A stretch of DNA of 64,000 bases from Plantactinospora mayteni. Lineage in GTDB: Bacteria; Actinomycetota; Actinomycetes; Mycobacteriales; Micromonosporaceae. The position numbers were made by a program, and so were the translations under genes. The stretch covers positions 122,152 through 186,151 of the forward strand of contig NZ_BONX01000031.1 of assembly GCF_016862935.1 (NCBI RefSeq), in the 5' to 3' direction. Numbering within the stretch: position 1 is the first letter of the stretch; every line of letters starts with the position of its first letter. Positions 7,263 to 16,293 of the stretch are shown here, one piece after another. The notes beneath the pieces were generated by a model. It saw nothing but the letters and a program-made list of their open reading frames with translations. It was not told the DNA's origin and made no database searches.

Positions 7263-8741
7263 TCAGCCGGTGACACCCTGTTCCCGGGCCCAGCGCCGCA
7301 ACTCGGCCTCGGCCTCGTCCCGGTCCAGCGGGCCCCGCTCCAGGCGCAGTTCCTTCAGGTGCCGCCAGGCCCGACCCACGATCGGTCCGGGTGGTACCCC
7401 GAGCAGCTCCATGATGGCGTTGCCGTCGAGGTCCGGGCGTACCCGGGCGAGGTCCTCCTCCGCCGCCAGGCGCGTAATCCGCTCCTCCAGCGCGTCGTAG
7501 TCGGCGGCCAGCGCGGCGGCCTTGCGGCGATTCCGGGTGGTGCAGTCGGAGCGGGTCAGCTTGTGCAGCCGGGGCAGCAGCTCACCGGCGTCGGTGACAT
7601 ACCGGCGCACCGCCGAGTCGGTCCACTCGCCCCGCCCGTACCCGTAGAACCGCAGGTGCAGCCCGACCAGCCCGACCACCTGGCCGATCACGTCCTTGGG
7701 ATAGCGCAGCGCCTTCATCCGCTGCCTGGTCAGCCGGGCGCCGACCACCTCGTGGTGGTGAAAACTGACCCGGCCGTCCGGCCCGACCGCCTTGGTGGCC
7801 GGCTTGCCGACGTCGTGCATCAGCGCGGCCAGCCGAAGTACGAAGTCGCAGCCGGCCTCCTCCAGCCGGACCGCGTTGCCGACCACCGTCAGGGTGTGCT
7901 CGTAGACGTCCTTGTGCTGTGCGTGCTCGTCGATCTCCAGCTTCAGCCCGGACAGCTCCGGCAGGAACCGGTCGGCGAGGCCGGTGTCGACCAGCAGCCG
8001 CAGCCCGGTGATCGGGTCGACCCCGCAGAGCAGCTTGGTGAACTCGTCCCGGATCCGCTCGGCGGTGATCCGGTCGAGATCGGCCGCCATCGCCCGCATC
8101 GCCGCCCGGACCTCCGGCGCGACGGCGAAGCGCAGTTGCGCGGCGAACCGGGCCGCCCGGAGCATCCGCAGCGGATCGTCCCCGAACGACTCGGCGGGGG
8201 TACCCGGGGTCCGGATCACCTTGTCCGCGAGGTCGTCCAGCCCGCCGTGCGGGTCGGTGAAGTCGTGCGCCGGCAGGCTGACCGCCATCGCGTTGACGGT
8301 GAAGTCGCGGCGCCGCAGGTCGTCGGCGAGGTTGGTGCCGTACCGGACGACCGGGTTCCGGCTCACCTGGTCGTACGACTCGGCCCGGAAGGTGGTGATC
8401 TCCAGCCGCAGCCCGTCCCGCTGTGCCCCGATCGTGCCGAACTCCCGCCCGGTCTCCCAGGTCGCCTCGGCCCAGCCCTTCAGCAGCCGCAGCGTCTCGT
8501 CCGGATGCGCGTCGGTGGCGAAGTCGAGGTCCTCGCCGAGCCGGCCGAGCAGGGCGTCCCGGACCGAACCGCCGACCAGGTGCAGCTCGTGACCGGCCCG
8601 GGTGAACCGGCGGCCCAACTCGTCGGCGACCGGCGAGACCCGGAGCAGTTCGGCGACGGCGTTGCGCTGGGCAGCGGTCAGGGCCGACCGGTTGGCGGAC
8701 GGCGTCGAAGGGGCGCTGTTCGGGGCGGATGTTTCGGACAT
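7263..8741 (-). CDS. cca: CCA tRNA nucleotidyltransferase
   Basis: A 492-residue member of the poly(A) polymerase/CCA-adding superfamily, which adds or repairs the 3' CCA of tRNAs. The nucleotidyltransferase head shows LVGGSVRDALLGRLGEDLDFATDAHPDE (about 55-82) with the catalytic carboxylates. FTVNAMAVSLP (about 149-159) and DPLRMLRAARFAAQL (about 191-205) follow. A C-terminal HD domain contains LAALMHDVGKPATKAVG. In mycobacteria and relatives this gene starts the pcnA-to-oriC block, and here murJ follows divergently. tRNA-Ile in this window lacks an encoded CCA end, so it depends on this activity. Confidence 0.95.
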   Translation of the reverse strand: MSETSAPNSAPSTPSANRSALTAAQRNAVAELLRVSPVADELGRRFTRAGHELHLVGGSVRDALLGRLGEDLDFATDAHPDETLRLLKGWAEATWETGREFGTIGAQRDGLRLEITTFRAESYDQVSRNPVVRYGTNLADDLRRRDFTVNAMAVSLPAHDFTDPHGGLDDLADKVIRTPGTPAESFGDDPLRMLRAARFAAQLRFAVAPEVRAAMRAMAADLDRITAERIRDEFTKLLCGVDPITGLRLLVDTGLADRFLPELSGLKLEIDEHAQHKDVYEHTLTVVGNAVRLEEAGCDFVLRLAALMHDVGKPATKAVGPDGRVSFHHHEVVGARLTRQRMKALRYPKDVIGQVVGLVGLHLRFYGYGRGEWTDSAVRRYVTDAGELLPRLHKLTRSDCTTRNRRKAAALAADYDALEERITRLAAEEDLARVRPDLDGNAIMELLGVPPGPIVGRAWRHLKELRLERGPLDRDEAEAELRRWAREQGVTG

Positions 8742-8889
8742 GGGAACGCCAGCCTACTGAACCCTCCGGCACCGACTGGCGCCGGGCACGCCAACCGGCG
8801 ACGCGGCCGGACGAGCGGGTGACCGGGTTGACTATGGTTCCAACAGTGCCGGCGGGCGCCCTGCCCGCCGTACCCCTTGGGAGGCTGAC

Positions 8890-10608
8890 ATGGCTGGCGG
8901 GCTGTACCGCAGCGCGAACGCCATGCCGGACGGCGTCCCGCCGCCCCTGGACGGCGCCACGCTGATCGGCGCGTCGCCGGCCCTGGAGGGCACCAGCCCG
9001 CCGCCGGAGACCGAGGGCAGCGCCGCCGGCAACAGCGCGATCATGGCGATCGGCAGCCTGGTGAGCCGGGGTACCGGCTTCCTGCGCACCCTGATGGTGA
9101 CGGCCGCGCTGGGCGCCTTCGCCGTCAACGACGCGTACACCACCGCGTTGATCATCCCGCAGATGGTCTACGAGCTCCTGCTCGGCGGCATCCTGACCAG
9201 CGTGCTGGTGCCGGTGCTGGTACGCCGGCGCCGGGTCGACGCCGACGGCGGCCAGGCGTACGCCCAACGCCTGCTCACCCTGGCCGTGCTGACCCTCGGC
9301 GTGGCCGCGGTACTCGCCATCCTGGCCGCCCCGCTGCTGACCGAGATCTACGCCGGTGGGCGTGGCGACGACTACCAGGGCCTGGTCACCGCACTCTCCC
9401 GCCTGCTGCTGCCGATCATCTTCTTCTCCGGGCTGAGCGCGCTGGTCGCCGCGATCCTCAACACCCGTGGGCACTTCGCGGCGCCGATGTGGACACCGAT
9501 CCTCAACAACCTCGTGATCATCGCCGCCTGCGCGCTCTACATCGCGGTCTACGGCGCCGAGATCATCGACCCGGCGCAGATGAGCCCGGGTCGGATCCTG
9601 CTGCTCGGCGGCGCCACCCTGCTCGGCATCGTCGTCCAGGCCGTCGGCCTGCTGCCGGCGCTGCGCCGGGTCGGCTTCCGGTGGAAGTGGCGGTTCGACT
9701 TCCGGGCGCTGGGCCTGCGCGAGCTGGGCCGGCTCGGCGGCTGGATGTTCTGCTACGTCGCGGTCAACTCGGTCGGCCTGTTCGTGCTCTTCCGCCTGCT
9801 CAACCAGGTGAAGGGCGAGTCGGCCGGCCCGGCCATCTACAACAACGTCTTCCTGCTGCTGATGATGGCGCACGGCATCATCTCGGTCTCGATCATCACC
9901 GCCCTGATGCCCCGGATGAGCGCCGCCGCCGCCGATGGCCGGTTCGAGGACATGGCGAGCGACCTGTCCCGTACGGTCCGGACCGTCACCGCCGTACTCG
10001 CGCCGATCGCGGTCTGCTACGCCGTACTCGCCGAGCCGATCGCGGTGAGCCTCTTCGACTACGGGGCGGCCCGGGGGGACGCGGGTGCCATCTCGCCGGT
10101 ACTGCTGGTCGCCGCGCTGGCGCTGATCCCGTTCGCGGTCAGTCAGGTATTCACCTTCGCGTTCTGGGCGCTGCCCGACACCCGGATGCCGGCGCTGATC
10201 AACATCCCGGTCGTACTGCTCCGGATCCTGGTACAGGTGCTCGTCTTCGCCGCCTTCTCCACCTCGGTACTCGCCTCCGGGATGATGGTCGGCAACGCGA
10301 TCTCGTACGTCGCCGCGGCGGTGATCTCCGCCTGGCTGCTGCGGCCCCGGATCGGCCGGATCGGACTCGGCAGGATGTTCAACACCTTCGGCCGGGTACT
10401 CGTGGCCGCCCTCGGCGCGACCCTGGTCGGCCTGCTGGTGGTGACCCTGCTGCCCGGTCAGGCGACCGAGAACCGCTGGCTGGGCTTCCTGGAGGTGGCG
10501 ATCGGCGGGGCGGCGATCGGAGCCACGTACCTCGGACTGGCCCTGCTGCTGCGGATCCGGGAGATAACCGCGGTGGTCGGCATGGTCCGGCGCCGGCTGG
10601 GCCGGTGA
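8890..10608 (+). CDS. murJ: MurJ (MviN) lipid II flippase
   Basis: A 572-residue polytopic membrane protein. After a disordered 45-residue cytoplasmic start, the MVF/MOP core begins at MAIGSLVSRGTGFLRTLMVTAALG, the hallmark first helix of MurJ. QMVYELLLGGILTSVLVPVLVRR and RGHFAAPMWTPILNNLVIIAACALY follow, with alternating helices to the end. It should flip lipid-linked peptidoglycan precursor across the membrane. In mycobacteria the orthologue is fused to a C-terminal pseudokinase. Here that pseudokinase is a separate gene 430 bp downstream. The start at 8890 follows TTGGGAGGCTGAC, a good ribosome site. Confidence 0.95.
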   Translation: MAGGLYRSANAMPDGVPPPLDGATLIGASPALEGTSPPPETEGSAAGNSAIMAIGSLVSRGTGFLRTLMVTAALGAFAVNDAYTTALIIPQMVYELLLGGILTSVLVPVLVRRRRVDADGGQAYAQRLLTLAVLTLGVAAVLAILAAPLLTEIYAGGRGDDYQGLVTALSRLLLPIIFFSGLSALVAAILNTRGHFAAPMWTPILNNLVIIAACALYIAVYGAEIIDPAQMSPGRILLLGGATLLGIVVQAVGLLPALRRVGFRWKWRFDFRALGLRELGRLGGWMFCYVAVNSVGLFVLFRLLNQVKGESAGPAIYNNVFLLLMMAHGIISVSIITALMPRMSAAAADGRFEDMASDLSRTVRTVTAVLAPIAVCYAVLAEPIAVSLFDYGAARGDAGAISPVLLVAALALIPFAVSQVFTFAFWALPDTRMPALINIPVVLLRILVQVLVFAAFSTSVLASGMMVGNAISYVAAAVISAWLLRPRIGRIGLGRMFNTFGRVLVAALGATLVGLLVVTLLPGQATENRWLGFLEVAIGGAAIGATYLGLALLLRIREITAVVGMVRRRLGR

Positions 10609-11038
10609 GCCGCCGACCCCGCCGGGCCACCGTTCCGATGTGACCGACGCGACCGCCGCTGCGGCAACCACCCGGATGCTCTCGACCTCACGCGTCCGGC
10701 ATACTTCCGGCGCACGGGGGAAGGTGCCGGGTGCACGCCGACGCCCCGGACGACGAGGGTGCCGGGCGGGGGCGGGCGGGCCGGCACACCTACCAGGTAG
10801 CAAACTGTTGAAATTAACCTATAGATTGCTAAAAGCACGGGCCATCACGCTGGCTGACAGCGGGCGATCCAGCACGCTTCCCGACACATCCGCACAACAG
10901 GTCGGCGCACGGCCGCAAGATGACGTGTCGGGGATCAGTCAGACCCGGGTAAGGTCGCTCTCGACGGGTGCGGCGAGCGCCTAGGCTAGGGGTGCCGGTG
11001 GCCGTCCGATTTCCTTCAGAGGCGGAGCGGGAAGCCAG
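10609..11038. other. intergenic region with an AT-rich island
   Basis: 430 bp between murJ and the pseudokinase gene with no convincing gene. It contains an unusually AT-rich patch (about 10798-10835) bounded by the inverted repeat TAGCAA (10798-10803) and TTGCTA (10826-10831). TTGAAA at 10808 sits inside it. A TAGGCT hexamer at 10983 is a candidate -10 for the downstream gene. Confidence 0.4.
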
Positions 11039-12664
11039 ATGCCCAGCAGCACGGGTCCATCGATCGACACGATCACCGAGGGAGGACGGGTGACCCAGGT
11101 CGGCGAAGGTCAGGAGGCGGACGAGGCAGCTCCGTCCGTGATGACCTTCGGTGCCCCCGCCGTCGGTGAGATCCTGGCCGATCGGTACGAGCTTGCCGAA
11201 CACATCAACGACGACAGCGCCGGCCGGCAGGTCTGGCGCGGTGTCGACGTCATCCTGCGCCGACCGGTCGCCGTGGTGCTGCGCTATCCCGGCGGCGACT
11301 CGGCGAAGGAGATGCTCCAGGCCGCGGTGGCGGCCAGCCGGGTGATCCACCCCAACCTGGTCGGCGTCTACGACGCGATCGACGAGGAGGACCGGGCGTA
11401 CGTCGTCCGCGAGTGGGTGGACGGCCACTCCCTGCGTGAACTCGTCGCCGAGGGCGTACTCGACCCGGCCCGGGCCACCAGCATCGCGCACGCCGTATCC
11501 GGGGCGATCGCCGCCATCCACGCCACCGGCATGGTGCACGGCAACCTGCACCCCGGCACCGTGATGGTCGGCGACGACGGCCGGGTGGTGCTCGCCGACG
11601 CGCGTACCGACGGCGCGGACACCCCCGAGACCGACGTACGGGCGGTCGGCGGCATCCTCTACTTCGCGCTGACCGGCCACTGGCCCCACACCGAGGCGTC
11701 CCTCACCGCCGGCTCGACCCGGCGGTCCCGCTCGCCGCTGCCGGACGCCGTACGCGACGCGAGCGGCACCATCGCGGCCCCCCGGCAGGTCCGGGCCGGC
11801 GTCCCCGCCTACCTCGACGACCTGACCATGGACCTGCTCGACTCGCAGCTCGCGGTGCCGTCCTCGGACGTGCTCGCCGCCGAGTTGGGCCGGCTCGACG
11901 CCGCCTCCGAGGAGCACTACCTCGACAGCGGGCCGCTCCGCTTCACCTCCGGCGACGACGGCGGCCCCGACCTGCCGACGCCCAGCAACCGCAGGATGCT
12001 GATCGGGATCGCCGCCCTGCTGGTGATCGCGCTGGTCGGGCTCTCGCTCGGCATCAACGCGCTGGTCGGCGATGGCGACCCGACCGACGACCAGGGCGGG
12101 CCGACGCCGAGCACGGGGGCCAGCACCCAGCCCGCGGTCGCCGGCGACCCGGAGCCACCGGCCGCCACCCCGCGAAAGGTCAACCTCCGGGGCGACCAGG
12201 TCCGGGTGATCGACCCGGACGGTACCCGAAGCGAGCTGGACGACGTGGAGAAGGCGGTCGACGGCGACGCCAACGAGGGCTGGAAGACCGAGACCTACCG
12301 AAACGGGTCGAAGTTCGGCAACAAGAAGTCCGGGATGGGCATCCTGATCAACCTGGGCGAGCCCCGCGAGGTCACCAGTGTGCAGGTGGACTTCTCCGAG
12401 AGCGGTGTCGCCGCCGAACTGCGCTCGGGCCCCCGGGACTTCCCGGCGAATTCCAACGGCGACCGGGCCCTCGTCGACGCGTTCAGCAGCCGGATCGGCA
12501 ACGCCTACGAGAAGACCGACAGCACGAAGGTCTCGTTCAGCCAGTTCGTGCCGGGCCAGAAGCACCAGTACCTGATGCTGTGGATCACCGACCTGCCGGA
12601 GACCGAGCCGGGTTCCGGCCGGTGGGCGATCGGCGTTCAGGAGATCACGGTCCAGAGCCGGTGA
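11039..12664 (+). CDS. membrane-anchored pseudokinase, equivalent of the MviN C-terminal half
   Basis: A 541-residue protein. Residues about 48-270 have a Ser/Thr kinase fold (ILADRYELAEHI at the start), but key residues are replaced. The VAIK lysine strand reads VAVVLRY, the HRD loop reads HGNLHPGTV, and DFG reads DAR. It is therefore predicted not to phosphorylate. One membrane helix spans about 320-340 (LIGIAALLVIALVGLSLGI). The exported C-terminus (about 378-541) is beta-rich with discoidin-like features. In Mycobacterium the matching pseudokinase is part of MviN and recruits the FHA protein FhaA. Here it is an independent gene next to murJ and sigM, so a role in controlling peptidoglycan precursor export is likely but inferred. 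Confidence 0.85.
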   Translation: MPSSTGPSIDTITEGGRVTQVGEGQEADEAAPSVMTFGAPAVGEILADRYELAEHINDDSAGRQVWRGVDVILRRPVAVVLRYPGGDSAKEMLQAAVAASRVIHPNLVGVYDAIDEEDRAYVVREWVDGHSLRELVAEGVLDPARATSIAHAVSGAIAAIHATGMVHGNLHPGTVMVGDDGRVVLADARTDGADTPETDVRAVGGILYFALTGHWPHTEASLTAGSTRRSRSPLPDAVRDASGTIAAPRQVRAGVPAYLDDLTMDLLDSQLAVPSSDVLAAELGRLDAASEEHYLDSGPLRFTSGDDGGPDLPTPSNRRMLIGIAALLVIALVGLSLGINALVGDGDPTDDQGGPTPSTGASTQPAVAGDPEPPAATPRKVNLRGDQVRVIDPDGTRSELDDVEKAVDGDANEGWKTETYRNGSKFGNKKSGMGILINLGEPREVTSVQVDFSESGVAAELRSGPRDFPANSNGDRALVDAFSSRIGNAYEKTDSTKVSFSQFVPGQKHQYLMLWITDLPETEPGSGRWAIGVQEITVQSR

Positions 12665-12710
12665 GCCACCGGCTGTCCCAGCGCGTGCGTGACTCGGTTA
12701 TCGTGCGGCC

Positions 12711-13868
12711 ATGACCGGCGGGTTGGGTTCCGACGCTGCCGGCCGGGCCGGCTCGCCCTCCGTCCGCCCCTGGGCGCCGACCGATCCGGCCCGGCCGACG
12801 GGTCCGACCATGGGCAACGTCGAGCCGGCCGGCTCGCAGACCAGCGGCCGGACCGACCGTACGCCCCGGCCGGCAGGCTCGGTCCGGCTCGACCCGACCA
12901 CCCGCCCCGACGCCCCCACCCCGACCGACGAACTCGCCCCGTCCGACGGAGCCACTCCGACCGATGCGGGATCGCCGACGGGCGAGCCGGGTCCGACCGG
13001 AGCGACGCCGAGTGCGGGCACGTCGAATCCGACCGTGGACGCCTCGAACCCGACCGTAGACGCCTCGAACCCGACCGTGGACGCGTCGAAGCCGGCCGAC
13101 GGGGTCGACTGGCCGGTCGGCAGCGCACCGCCCGGCGCCCCGGAGCGCAGCGACGCCGAGCTGCTCAGGGCACACGTCGACGGTGACCGGGACGCCTTCG
13201 CGACCCTCTTCCACCGGCACCGGGACCGGCTCTGGGCGGTGGCGCTGCGTACGGTGACCGACCGCGAAGAGGCGGCGGACGCGCTCCAGGACGCCCTGCT
13301 CTCGGCACACCGCTCGGCGGCCCGGTTCCGGGGCGAGGCAGCCGTCACCACCTGGCTGCACCGGATCGTGGTGAACGCCTGCCTCGACCGGATCCGCCGT
13401 CGGCAGGCCCACCCGACCGTGCCACTGCCGGACAGCACCCGCCCGCAGGACGCCGCCCGCTGGCAGGGCGGTGTCGAGCCGGCCGCACCGGCCACCGACC
13501 ACGACACCACGCTCGTCGTACGGCAGGCGCTCGCGCAACTTCCGGTGGAGCAGCGGGCCGCGCTGGTGCTGGTGGACCTACAGGGCTATCCGGTCGCCGA
13601 GGTGGCCGAGATCCTCGGCGTCGCCGAGGGCACCGTCAAGAGCCGCTGCGCCCGGGGCCGGGCCCGACTCGCCGTGCTGCTCGGCCACCTCCGACCGGCG
13701 GGTGACGGCCGAGGCCCCGCGCCGAGCCCCAGGGTGCCCTCTGTCACCGGCGGGAACCTCGGCTCGGGTGGCGGCGTCCGATCGAAATCGATCCGGCTCG
13801 GGGCGGACAAGCAGGTGGCACCGGACCGGCGCGATGGCCGGACCGACCAGGACCAGGAGGAATCGTGA
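12711..13868 (+). CDS. sigM: SigM-type ECF sigma factor with long disordered N-terminus
   Basis: A 385-residue protein in which a normal ECF sigma factor starts only at about residue 148 (AELLRAHVDGDRDAFATLFH). Region 2 continues through EEAADALQDALLSAHRSAARF. Region 4 reads LPVEQRAALVLVDLQGYPVA and AEILGVAEGTVKSRCARGRARL (about 268-315). The first 145 residues are Pro/Thr/Ala/Asp-rich and hold three perfect SNPTVDA repeats. A shorter protein starting nearer the sigma core cannot be excluded. Order pseudokinase, sigM, anti-sigma, trxB, trxA matches the mycobacterial sigM locus. Its stop overlaps the anti-sigma GTG start, giving co-translation. Confidence 0.88.
   Translation: MTGGLGSDAAGRAGSPSVRPWAPTDPARPTGPTMGNVEPAGSQTSGRTDRTPRPAGSVRLDPTTRPDAPTPTDELAPSDGATPTDAGSPTGEPGPTGATPSAGTSNPTVDASNPTVDASNPTVDASKPADGVDWPVGSAPPGAPERSDAELLRAHVDGDRDAFATLFHRHRDRLWAVALRTVTDREEAADALQDALLSAHRSAARFRGEAAVTTWLHRIVVNACLDRIRRRQAHPTVPLPDSTRPQDAARWQGGVEPAAPATDHDTTLVVRQALAQLPVEQRAALVLVDLQGYPVAEVAEILGVAEGTVKSRCARGRARLAVLLGHLRPAGDGRGPAPSPRVPSVTGGNLGSGGGVRSKSIRLGADKQVAPDRRDGRTDQDQEES
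13023..13085 (+). repeat. three 21-bp in-frame tandem repeats in sigM
   Basis: Three adjacent units (13023-13043, 13044-13064, 13065-13085), nearly identical in DNA, encode SNPTVDA three times. A fourth partial unit (SKPADG) follows. They lie in the disordered N-terminal extension of SigM. Length variation by slippage would keep the frame. Confidence 0.9.
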
Positions 13869-15118
13869 CCGGGGGCCAGTTCCGGGAGGTCGATCTCGAC
13901 CTGCTGGCCGACTATGTCGGTGGCGCGCTGGACGGCACCCCGGACGAGGTCGAGATCGCCCGCCTGGTCGACCAGGACCCGACCTGGGCGGAGGCGTACG
14001 CCGACCTCACCGCCGGCCTCGACGCGGTACGCCTCGACCTGGCCGGCTGGGCCGCCGAACCGACCCCGATGCCGTCCCTGGTGGTCGACCGGCTCACCTC
14101 GGCGCTGGCAGGTGTGGGAGGTGTGGCCACGGCCGGCACCGCCGACCCGGCCACCGCGACCAGCCCGGCCGACGCTCCCGAGGAGTCCGTCGACCCGCCG
14201 GCAAAGCCGGACGACGCCTCGGAGCAGCCGGACGACGCCTCGGCGCCGGCGGAGCCGGACGGCGGCTCGGCACCGGGCGTCGGCACCCGGTCCGGCGCCG
14301 TCCCGGACTCCGGGCCCGGTCCGTCGGGCGGATCCGTGCCGGGCGGGCCGACGCATCCGGCCGGCCGGCCCCGCCGACAACCGCCCGCGACGACCGGGCA
14401 GCCCGGTGGCGGCGGCCCGCAGCGCCCCGGCCGAGCGGGCCGGCGGCGACGCTGGGCGCGACGGATGGCCGGTCCGATCCTGGTCGCCACCGTGGTCGCC
14501 GGCTTCGCCGGGTTCGCCGTCAGCGGTCTGCTCGACAGCGGCGACAACGCCGGTGAACAGACCGCCGGTACGGCGATGAACTCCGGCGAGGACGCCGCCG
14601 CGCCGCAGGTCCTCGGCTCCGGCCCGCCCCGGACGGTGGTCGGACCCTCCACCGAGCGGGTGCTCGCCACCGGCACCGACTACACCCCCGACTCGCTGCC
14701 CGGCACCGTCTCCGATCTGGCGAAGCAGGCCGCCCCGACCGTGACTCCCCCCCGCTCCTCGCCGCAGGCCCGCAGCTCCGGCCCGGTGCGGGAGGACGCC
14801 GCCCCGGAAGCCGAGAACACCAGCCCGACCCCGGCGACCGCCGGGGCGCCGTGCTGCCTGCCGATGCAGGCGGGCAGCCCCCTGGAGCGGCTGGCCGACC
14901 CCTCCATACTCGCCGCCTGCCTCGACGCGATCGAGGCGGCGCACGACCAGGGGCCGGTCGCGTTCGACCTGGTGGACTACGCCACCTTCCAGGGCAAGGC
15001 CGCGCTCGTCGTCGTCTTCACCGACCGGTCGGGTGCCCGCTGGGCCTGGGTGACCGGGCCGGACTGCGGTTCACCCGCTGCCGGTGCCGACCTCACCTAC
15101 CAGAGCCGGGTAGGGTGA
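13865..15118 (+). CDS. probable anti-SigM factor, single-pass membrane protein
   Basis: A 417-residue protein that starts with GTG inside the stop region of sigM (GTGA). The cytoplasmic N-terminal domain (about 1-75: LDLLADYVGGALDGTPDEVEIARLV) resembles anti-sigma domains in position and helix pattern but lacks the His/Cys zinc motif. A Pro/Gly/Asp-rich segment (about 90-195) precedes one membrane helix (about 200-222, MAGPILVATVVAGFAGFAV). The exported C-terminus includes a CC pair (GAPCCLPMQAGSPLERL) and a compact domain ending in ADLTYQSRVG. Coupling with sigM and the transmembrane layout argue for anti-sigma function. The sequence itself does not prove it. Confidence 0.8.
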   Translation: MTGGQFREVDLDLLADYVGGALDGTPDEVEIARLVDQDPTWAEAYADLTAGLDAVRLDLAGWAAEPTPMPSLVVDRLTSALAGVGGVATAGTADPATATSPADAPEESVDPPAKPDDASEQPDDASAPAEPDGGSAPGVGTRSGAVPDSGPGPSGGSVPGGPTHPAGRPRRQPPATTGQPGGGGPQRPGRAGRRRRWARRMAGPILVATVVAGFAGFAVSGLLDSGDNAGEQTAGTAMNSGEDAAAPQVLGSGPPRTVVGPSTERVLATGTDYTPDSLPGTVSDLAKQAAPTVTPPRSSPQARSSGPVREDAAPEAENTSPTPATAGAPCCLPMQAGSPLERLADPSILAACLDAIEAAHDQGPVAFDLVDYATFQGKAALVVVFTDRSGARWAWVTGPDCGSPAAGADLTYQSRVG

Positions 15119-15178
15119 AACAACGCCTCATCGGCTGTTTCGTCGACGCAGTGACATGACCCACCGGATGACCGGCTC

Positions 15179-15206
15179 GGGAATCCCCGGTTCGTACGAT
15201 GACGTT
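15179..15206 (+). promoter_or_regulatory. SigR/SigH-type promoter of trxBA
   Basis: GGGAAT (15179-15184) is followed by exactly 18 bases and CGTT (15203-15206). This matches the GGAAT-N18-GTT consensus of the thiol-oxidative-stress sigma factors SigR (Streptomyces) and SigH (mycobacteria). It lies 96 bp before the trxB start. trxBA is a classical SigR/SigH target. Confidence 0.8.
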
Positions 15207-15301
15207 CTGGCTTGCAGGCGCCGGTGCCGTACGTGGCCGGCGCTCGGATCGCCGTCGGCGCCTGGCGTCGGTGGCGCAGAGACACACATCGGGAGACGGC
15301 A

Positions 15302-16258
15302 GTGGACGAGGTCCGCAACCTGATCATCATCGGCTCTGGGCCGGCCGGTTACACCGCGGCGGTCTACGCCGCGCGCGCCAATCTCAAACCGCTGGTCATC
15401 GAGGGTGTGCAGTCCGGCGGTGCCCTGATGACCACCACCGAGGTGGAGAACTTCCCCGGCTTCGCGGACGGCATCATGGGTCCCGAGCTGATGGACGCGA
15501 TGCGCAAGCAGGCCGAGCGGTTCGGGGCCGAGTTCGTCACCGACGACGTGACCCGGGTCGAGCTGGTCGACACCGGCGTGCCCGGCTCCGGGGCGGTGAG
15601 CACGGCGTACGTCGGTGAGACGGCATACCAGGCGAAGGCGGTCATCCTGAGCACCGGTTCGGCGTGGCGGCCACTGGGTGTGCCGGGCGAGCAGGAATAT
15701 CTGGGGCACGGTGTGTCGTCCTGTGCCACCTGTGACGGCTTCTTCTTCCGGGGCCAGGAGATCGTGGTGGTCGGCGGCGGCGACTCGGCGATGGAGGAGG
15801 CGACCTTCCTCACCAAGTTCGCCAGCAAGGTGACGATCGTGCACCGCCGCGACGAGTTCCGGGCCAGCAAGATCATGGCGGACCGGGCGCTGGCCAACGA
15901 CAAGATCCAGGTCGAGTGGAACAGCGTGGTCGAGGAGGTGCTCGGCGACGACGGCAAGGTCTCCGGGGTACGCCTGCGCAACGCGCACACCGGCGAGGCC
16001 AAGACGCTCGACGTCAGCGGCGTATTCGTGGCGATCGGCCACGACCCGCGCAGCGAGCTCTTCCGGGGCCAGGTGGAGCTGGACGACAGCGGCTACGTCA
16101 AGGTCGAGGCACCGAGCACTCGGACCAACATCCCCGGCGTGTTCGCCGCCGGTGACCTGGTCGACCACACCTACCGCCAGGCGATCACCGCGGCCGGCAC
16201 CGGCTGTGCCGCCGCCCTCGACGCCGAGCGGTTCCTCGCGACGCTCGAAGAAGACTGA
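15302..16258 (+). CDS. trxB: thioredoxin reductase
   Basis: A 318-residue NADPH- and FAD-dependent enzyme that reduces thioredoxin. The FAD-binding motif [19 protein letters not shown] is at the N-terminus. The redox pair is in [10 protein letters not shown] (about residues 140-149). The NADPH-binding motif [16 protein letters not shown] follows directly, and the C-terminal FAD motif is [21 protein letters not shown]. The GTG at 15302 is chosen because it follows GGGAGA and gives the normal family length. An open frame 90 bp longer has no family support. trxA follows after 35 bp, so the two form an operon under the SigR/SigH-type promoter. Confidence 0.97.
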   Translation: MDEVRNLIIIGSGPAGYTAAVYAARANLKPLVIEGVQSGGALMTTTEVENFPGFADGIMGPELMDAMRKQAERFGAEFVTDDVTRVELVDTGVPGSGAVSTAYVGETAYQAKAVILSTGSAWRPLGVPGEQEYLGHGVSSCATCDGFFFRGQEIVVVGGGDSAMEEATFLTKFASKVTIVHRRDEFRASKIMADRALANDKIQVEWNSVVEEVLGDDGKVSGVRLRNAHTGEAKTLDVSGVFVAIGHDPRSELFRGQVELDDSGYVKVEAPSTRTNIPGVFAAGDLVDHTYRQAITAAGTGCAAALDAERFLATLEED

Positions 16259-16293
16259 ATCCCAACGCACGAAGTAACCCCCGAGGAGGACTA

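Noticed and set aside
7582..10803. A minus-strand open frame of more than 1000 codons opposite murJ and cca
   Set aside because: It is Asp/Gln/Arg-rich with no domain, and overlaps two well-supported genes; an artefact of high GC.
10640..10984. A plus-strand frame of 114 codons between murJ and the pseudokinase gene
   Set aside because: Mixed composition, no ribosome site, no motif, and it spans the AT-rich island.
10829..12565. A long minus-strand frame opposite the pseudokinase gene
   Set aside because: No recognisable motif and fully antisense to a conserved gene.
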